From Edaphochlamys debaryana (Eukaryota; Chlorophyta; Chlorophyceae; Chlamydomonadales), in the NCBI GenBank assembly GCA_016858145.1, contig JAEHOE010000083.1, positions 248,001-312,000 of the forward strand: a DNA stretch of 64,000 nt, given 5' to 3'. The notes beneath the pieces were generated by a model. It was not told where the DNA came from. It did not search any database and was given only the letters and a program-made list of their open reading frames with translations. This document shows, in pieces, positions 60,134-64,000 of the stretch. The position numbers were made by a program, and so were the translations under genes. Each line of letters starts with the position of its first letter. Position 1 is the stretch's first letter.

Positions 60134-63100
60134 ATGGGCGCGCGCTCAACAGCCGGCTCGAGCTACGCGGGCAGTGAAGCCTCTTCCCACTCATCGCGAA
60201 AAGGCAAAGGGTAAGCCTGCGTCCCACGCGCTGAGTCGCGCGCTCGGATGCAGCGGCGCTGCGTTGCGGCGGAGTCGTCACGACGGGCGTCTGTCTTATA
60301 AGTGTCGCACTGATGGCATCGCGCGCGCATCTTGAGGGCACCGTGGAGTCGCTGGCCGTATGGTGCTTTGATGTACGCGTACGCTGGCGGGGTATGCCGG
60401 CATCGACCTGCTGACGATGGCATATTTATCTCGCACAGCGCTTTCGTGGACGCTCAAGAGGGTCATGGCGAGGACCTGCTGGATAAGGGCTCGACGCTCG
60501 AGGTAAGCACTTGCCGCGCGCAGCGCTGTTTGCCGCCGCCACGGTGTCCTGCCGGCCGGCTGGGACGTATCGGCACGTCTTCTCCGCCCGCCTTGCGTCA
60601 CGACTGCTTTGTTCCCCTCCTCCGACTTGCCCCCTCAGAATGGCATCTTTGGCGTCCTCTTCACGCTCAGGTTCGTCCGCCGCGTTCCAGAGAAAGAGCC
60701 ACATTTTGCAGAGGCCTGTACTGGCGCACGTCTTGGTATTCGGTATTCGTTAGGCGCGTGCTGTGCCCGTGACCTGCCCTCGCTGGAGTCCCTCGGCTCT
60801 GGCCTATGGCCCTTGCTGCCTACCAGCAGCACCATCTCCTGCCTCCTCCCCCTTCCCGCAGCAAGGAGAGCAGCGAGAGCCGCATCCGGTATCGCTGGAT
60901 CCTTCTCAAGATCCTTCTGGATGCCTGGCAGCTTTTCGCCACGGTGGTCAACCCTGCCAAACAGGGATGGGACATTGATCCAGACGGACCGTGAGCAGGA
61001 ACCGAGGGGCGACTGGGGGGGGCAGAGAACAGGTGGAGGGGCCCTTGTCATGACAGGAGCAAGAGGGGCTTGAGCTGCAAAGAAGATCGGAGCGACGGAG
61101 CACAACCCTTGGCCTTGGCCTTGAGTCCAGCCCTCCGCCTGAATGGGACCTACGTGAAAGGCCGCCACCCTTTCCCCCGCTTGCAGGGCGTGGACGGTGG
61201 TCGGCGTGCTGAACTTTGTCTGGCTGTCGGATCTGGTGAGCGCAATGGCCGGGAATGGCGTCAGGGCCGCAGTTCGGGAGCGCTCAATGCATCGTATCAC
61301 ACTCGCACGTGACCCCTGCAGGGCTATGGCGTGTACCTTCTACTTCTGTACGCAATGGTGCGTATGGGTGGGGTGGCGGGAGCAAGCCAGATACCCCTGG
61401 AGCGTGGGCGTGGGAAGGGGTGAGCGGGGACCGAGCGGTGCGCCGCCGACCTGCTCCGCCTTCTTCCTGTGCGTTCCCCCTCAGGTGTTTCTCCTGGTCA
61501 TCAACGTCATGCTGTGCGTGTGGGTGGCCTGGTGCTTCAGCGAGCAGAAGTTCCCCGTGGTGTGGCCCATCAAGGCAAGCGAAGGGGAGGGGCAGGGGCG
61601 GAAGCGGGCTGTGATCGTACCCCTGGTCGACGCGGGGTGCTCACAACAGGCGCTTGGCCCTCCCACGCGCTCACCCGCCCGCTCCCTCGCACGGCCGCCT
61701 CTTCCCGTATCCAGGTGCTCCGGGTCTTCAGCTCCGTCTTCTTTCAGGCCTTCGATGTGGCCTGCCTGAACCTCTTGCAGGTGGGGTCACATGGGCAGGG
61801 TGATGATGCGTAGCGCCCGCTGTCCTGAGTAGAGGTGGACCCCGCCGGGATTCCTCCATGTGCTTAACCTTGCCTCCTGCTGCCCCCCTCCGCCTCGCTT
61901 CACCGCAGCTGGGCATTGCGTGCCGCTACACCGGCCCCCAGCCGCACCTGTACATGAGCACGTTCATGGCGTACAGTGAGCAGGGCCGCGCGAGGGCCGA
62001 CATTGGCGGGGCATCAGATCCACCCCAGGGCCCTCAGAGCGCCCACCCCCTTTAGCCAAGCCTGCCCCTACCGTGGACCTGCCCTCCTCTGCGCCCCCCC
62101 TCCACCCTGCCAGGCTGCGCCTCCGCCCCCCACCTCATCCACGCCGTCGTCAGCGCCCTGGCCCTCATCCTCTTCGTGGCCATCGCCCTGCTCCTGAACA
62201 TGGCCGAGGTGGAGGTGAACCCCACCTCCCGGCGCCCCTTTGCGCTGGGGCACAGCGGCGCCGAGGTGGCGGCGTTCGCTGTCAAGGTGCTGCTGACGCT
62301 GGTGGACGTGTTCCTGGGCTGGAACAAGGTGGCGGCGGTGGCCTACCTGGTCCTGTCACTGGCGCACGCGTGGCCCTACCTGCGGAGGGTGAGCGGGCAG
62401 CTCTTGGCTAGGCTGAATATTGCTTGCCCTTACTGGTAGCACCGTCTCTTCCGGCGCCGCTTGATACCCCCGTTCCCCACCGGTCCGCCCCCAGAACCCT
62501 CACCTGGTGCTGTGGGTCAACTGCCTCAAGTCCGGGGTGGCCATGGCCATCGCCTGGGTGTCCACGTGCCTGGTCCTGCTCGTGTTCGAGCCGGGCGTGG
62601 ACGGGCCCGCGGAGCAGGCGGACTGGCAGCACAACATGACCGTCATCATGCTGGCGGGCCTGGGGCCCACGGCGCTGCTGGGGGTGGCGCTGTCGTACAC
62701 TGTCGTACACCGGATGACGGTCTCGGCGCTCAGGGCCTTGTCGTGAGTGGGATAGGGCAGACGGGGCTTGATGAATGCCGGGCCGAGCCCGGAAGCTCGG
62801 GGACCTGACATCTTTCCTCCAACACCCGGGCACCCGTCTTGCGCCCAGCAATGCCAAGCCCCTCGTACTCCTTTCCTCCCCCAGCAATGCCAAGCCCGAG
62901 ACCCCTCTCAAAGACGTGTGTGACTCCATTGATGACCCGAGGGACGTGGAGGTCGTGGCCAGGTGGGCACTAGGGCGTAGGGGATTGCCTTTGCCCCCCG
63001 GAGCCCCCGCATCGGCCGCATGCCTCGCCTCGCCAGGGCCATCCCTCACAGCCTTGACCCTTGCACTGCCTCCCATCCTTGCTCCCCATCTCCTCAGGTG

Positions 63101-64000
63101 CGGCCGCGTGTGGCGCGACCGCTACACCCTTGACCCCGAGGCCGTGGCGCGGGCACACCAGGTCATCAAGGCCGGCCTGGCCATGTTCCCCAGCTCCGCC
63201 TTCATGGTGCTGCTGCACGCCAACTTCATGATCGACGTGCTGGGCGTGCACCAGAGCGGCAGCCGGCGCATCGAGGACGCGCGCAAGCTCAGCCCCAGCC
63301 TCATGTGCAGGTTCATCATGTTTGTGCGGCACCAGCAGGCCACGGTGAGCGAGGCGGTGGCCGTGCGGGGGCGCTGACGGGTGGGGTGCGTGGCCAGTCG
63401 ACTGAGCTCTCATTGCTTGCTGTAAACACGCAACTGGGCGCGAGGTCTGAGGCTTGTGCTTCCTTTATCTGTCCCGCAGCAAAAGGCGGCTGGCAGCAAC
63501 GCCAACGACGGCGCCTCCATGGACCTCCTCGAGTGAGCGGGGGAAGGGGGCACGCGGGAGCACTATCAAAGCAATTACTCAAGCCGTAGGAGAACCCCTT
63601 CCCTCTTCCTGCCCCCACCTCACTCTGCTCTGCCCTCCCCCCCCCCAGCTACGTGGAGTACCAGCGCAAGCAGCGCATGGTGGTGCGGCTGCACAAGGAG
63701 GCGCTGCAGGCCATGTGCGCGTTCTGGTGAGCACATGCCCCGCAGCTGCACGCACGCATTTCGTGGGGTTTCTGGCGGGGCGCCCCTGCCTTTGTCGCCC
63801 TACCTTCTTAACTTCTTTCCGGCACCACCGGACCTCCGCCCCGGCCCCAGGCGCGCGCTCGACTCTTCCACGGTCTCTTTCGTCAAGCTGAGCAAGGCCC
63901 TGGGCAGCATCGAGCGCTCCGTGTCTCAGGCGCAGACCGCGTACCGGGTGGTCCTCGAGAGCTACGGCAGGGACCCCAAGCTCGTACGGCTGTACGGCAA
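60134..64000 (+). CDS. TmcB-like multipass membrane protein, N-terminal part
   Basis: The gene runs off the right edge. Sixteen exons join in phase to about 579 residues: 60134-60210, 60439-60502, 60639-60670, 60862-60990, 61187-61235, 61322-61357, 61485-61574, 61715-61780, 61909-61975, 62114-62388, 62495-62742, 62885-62962, 63098-63344, 63480-63532, 63649-63726 and 63851 onward. The start MGARSTAGSSYAGSE was chosen for its donor AAAGG|gtaagc. Hydrophobic segments follow (WTVVGVLNFVWL, VFLLVINVMLCVWVAWCF, the long exon 10, exon 11). Next come IDDPRDVEVVAR, an ARAHQVIKAGLAMFPSSAF helical repeat, ARKLSPSLMCRFIMFVRHQQ, YVEYQRKQRMVVRLHKEAL and AYRVVLESYGRDPKLVRLYG. This matches the TmcB-like family known from algae and protists. 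In that family the N-terminal membrane region can be followed by PAS and nucleotide cyclase domains; whether that holds here lies outside the window. Intron 7 begins GCAAGC. Confidence 0.8.
62841..62898 (+). repeat. Duplicated splice acceptor of TmcB-like exon 12
   Basis: cccagcaatgccaagccc occurs twice, 36 bp apart. Both copies have a CAG directly before CAATGCC, so exon 12 could start at 62849 or 62885. The two choices differ by exactly 12 in-frame codons. Confidence 0.7.

Overview
The window reads as nuclear DNA of a GC-rich green alga, most likely volvocine (Chlamydomonas/Volvox-like). The reasons are very high G/C at third codon positions, many short GT-AG introns ending in pyrimidine-rich CAG, alanine/glycine-rich inserts in proteins, and the gene families present. 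This assignment is inference; no rRNA or organelle marker is in view.

Layout. 1-20135 is one head-to-tail satellite of a 109-bp monomer (184 full copies plus 77 bp), running off the left edge and ending in decayed monomers to about 20376. 20.4-31 kb is accessory-looking: exons of an unrecognised gene with a one-base frame break in a G run (21533-22486, +), a small secreted protein (23119-25065, -), a eukaryotic TnpB-like RNA-guided nuclease gene (Fanzor) with all RuvC motifs and the zinc ribbon (25847-27393, +), and a SprT/Spartan-like metalloprotease (28615-30966, -). 31.5-33.5 kb holds a SAM-plus-EF-hand protein (+). 34.9-38.7 kb holds three minus-strand genes for Gly/Ala/Ser-rich, silk-like secreted proteins that share a signal peptide followed by an AAGRGL motif.

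The right third is two long plus-strand multipass membrane protein genes in tandem: a Piezo mechanosensitive channel (39440-59230, 38 exons, 4129 residues by my model) and the 5' part of a TmcB-like membrane protein (60134 to the window end, 16 exons seen).

Splice phases are consistent at every junction of the Piezo, TmcB-like, SprT-like, SAM/EF and two silk-like models. Base accuracy of this window therefore looks high, which makes the frame breaks in the Fanzor gene more likely to be real decay than sequencing error. The most unusual elements are the Fanzor gene, the silk-like gene cluster, the homogeneous satellite, and four candidate GC-AG introns.
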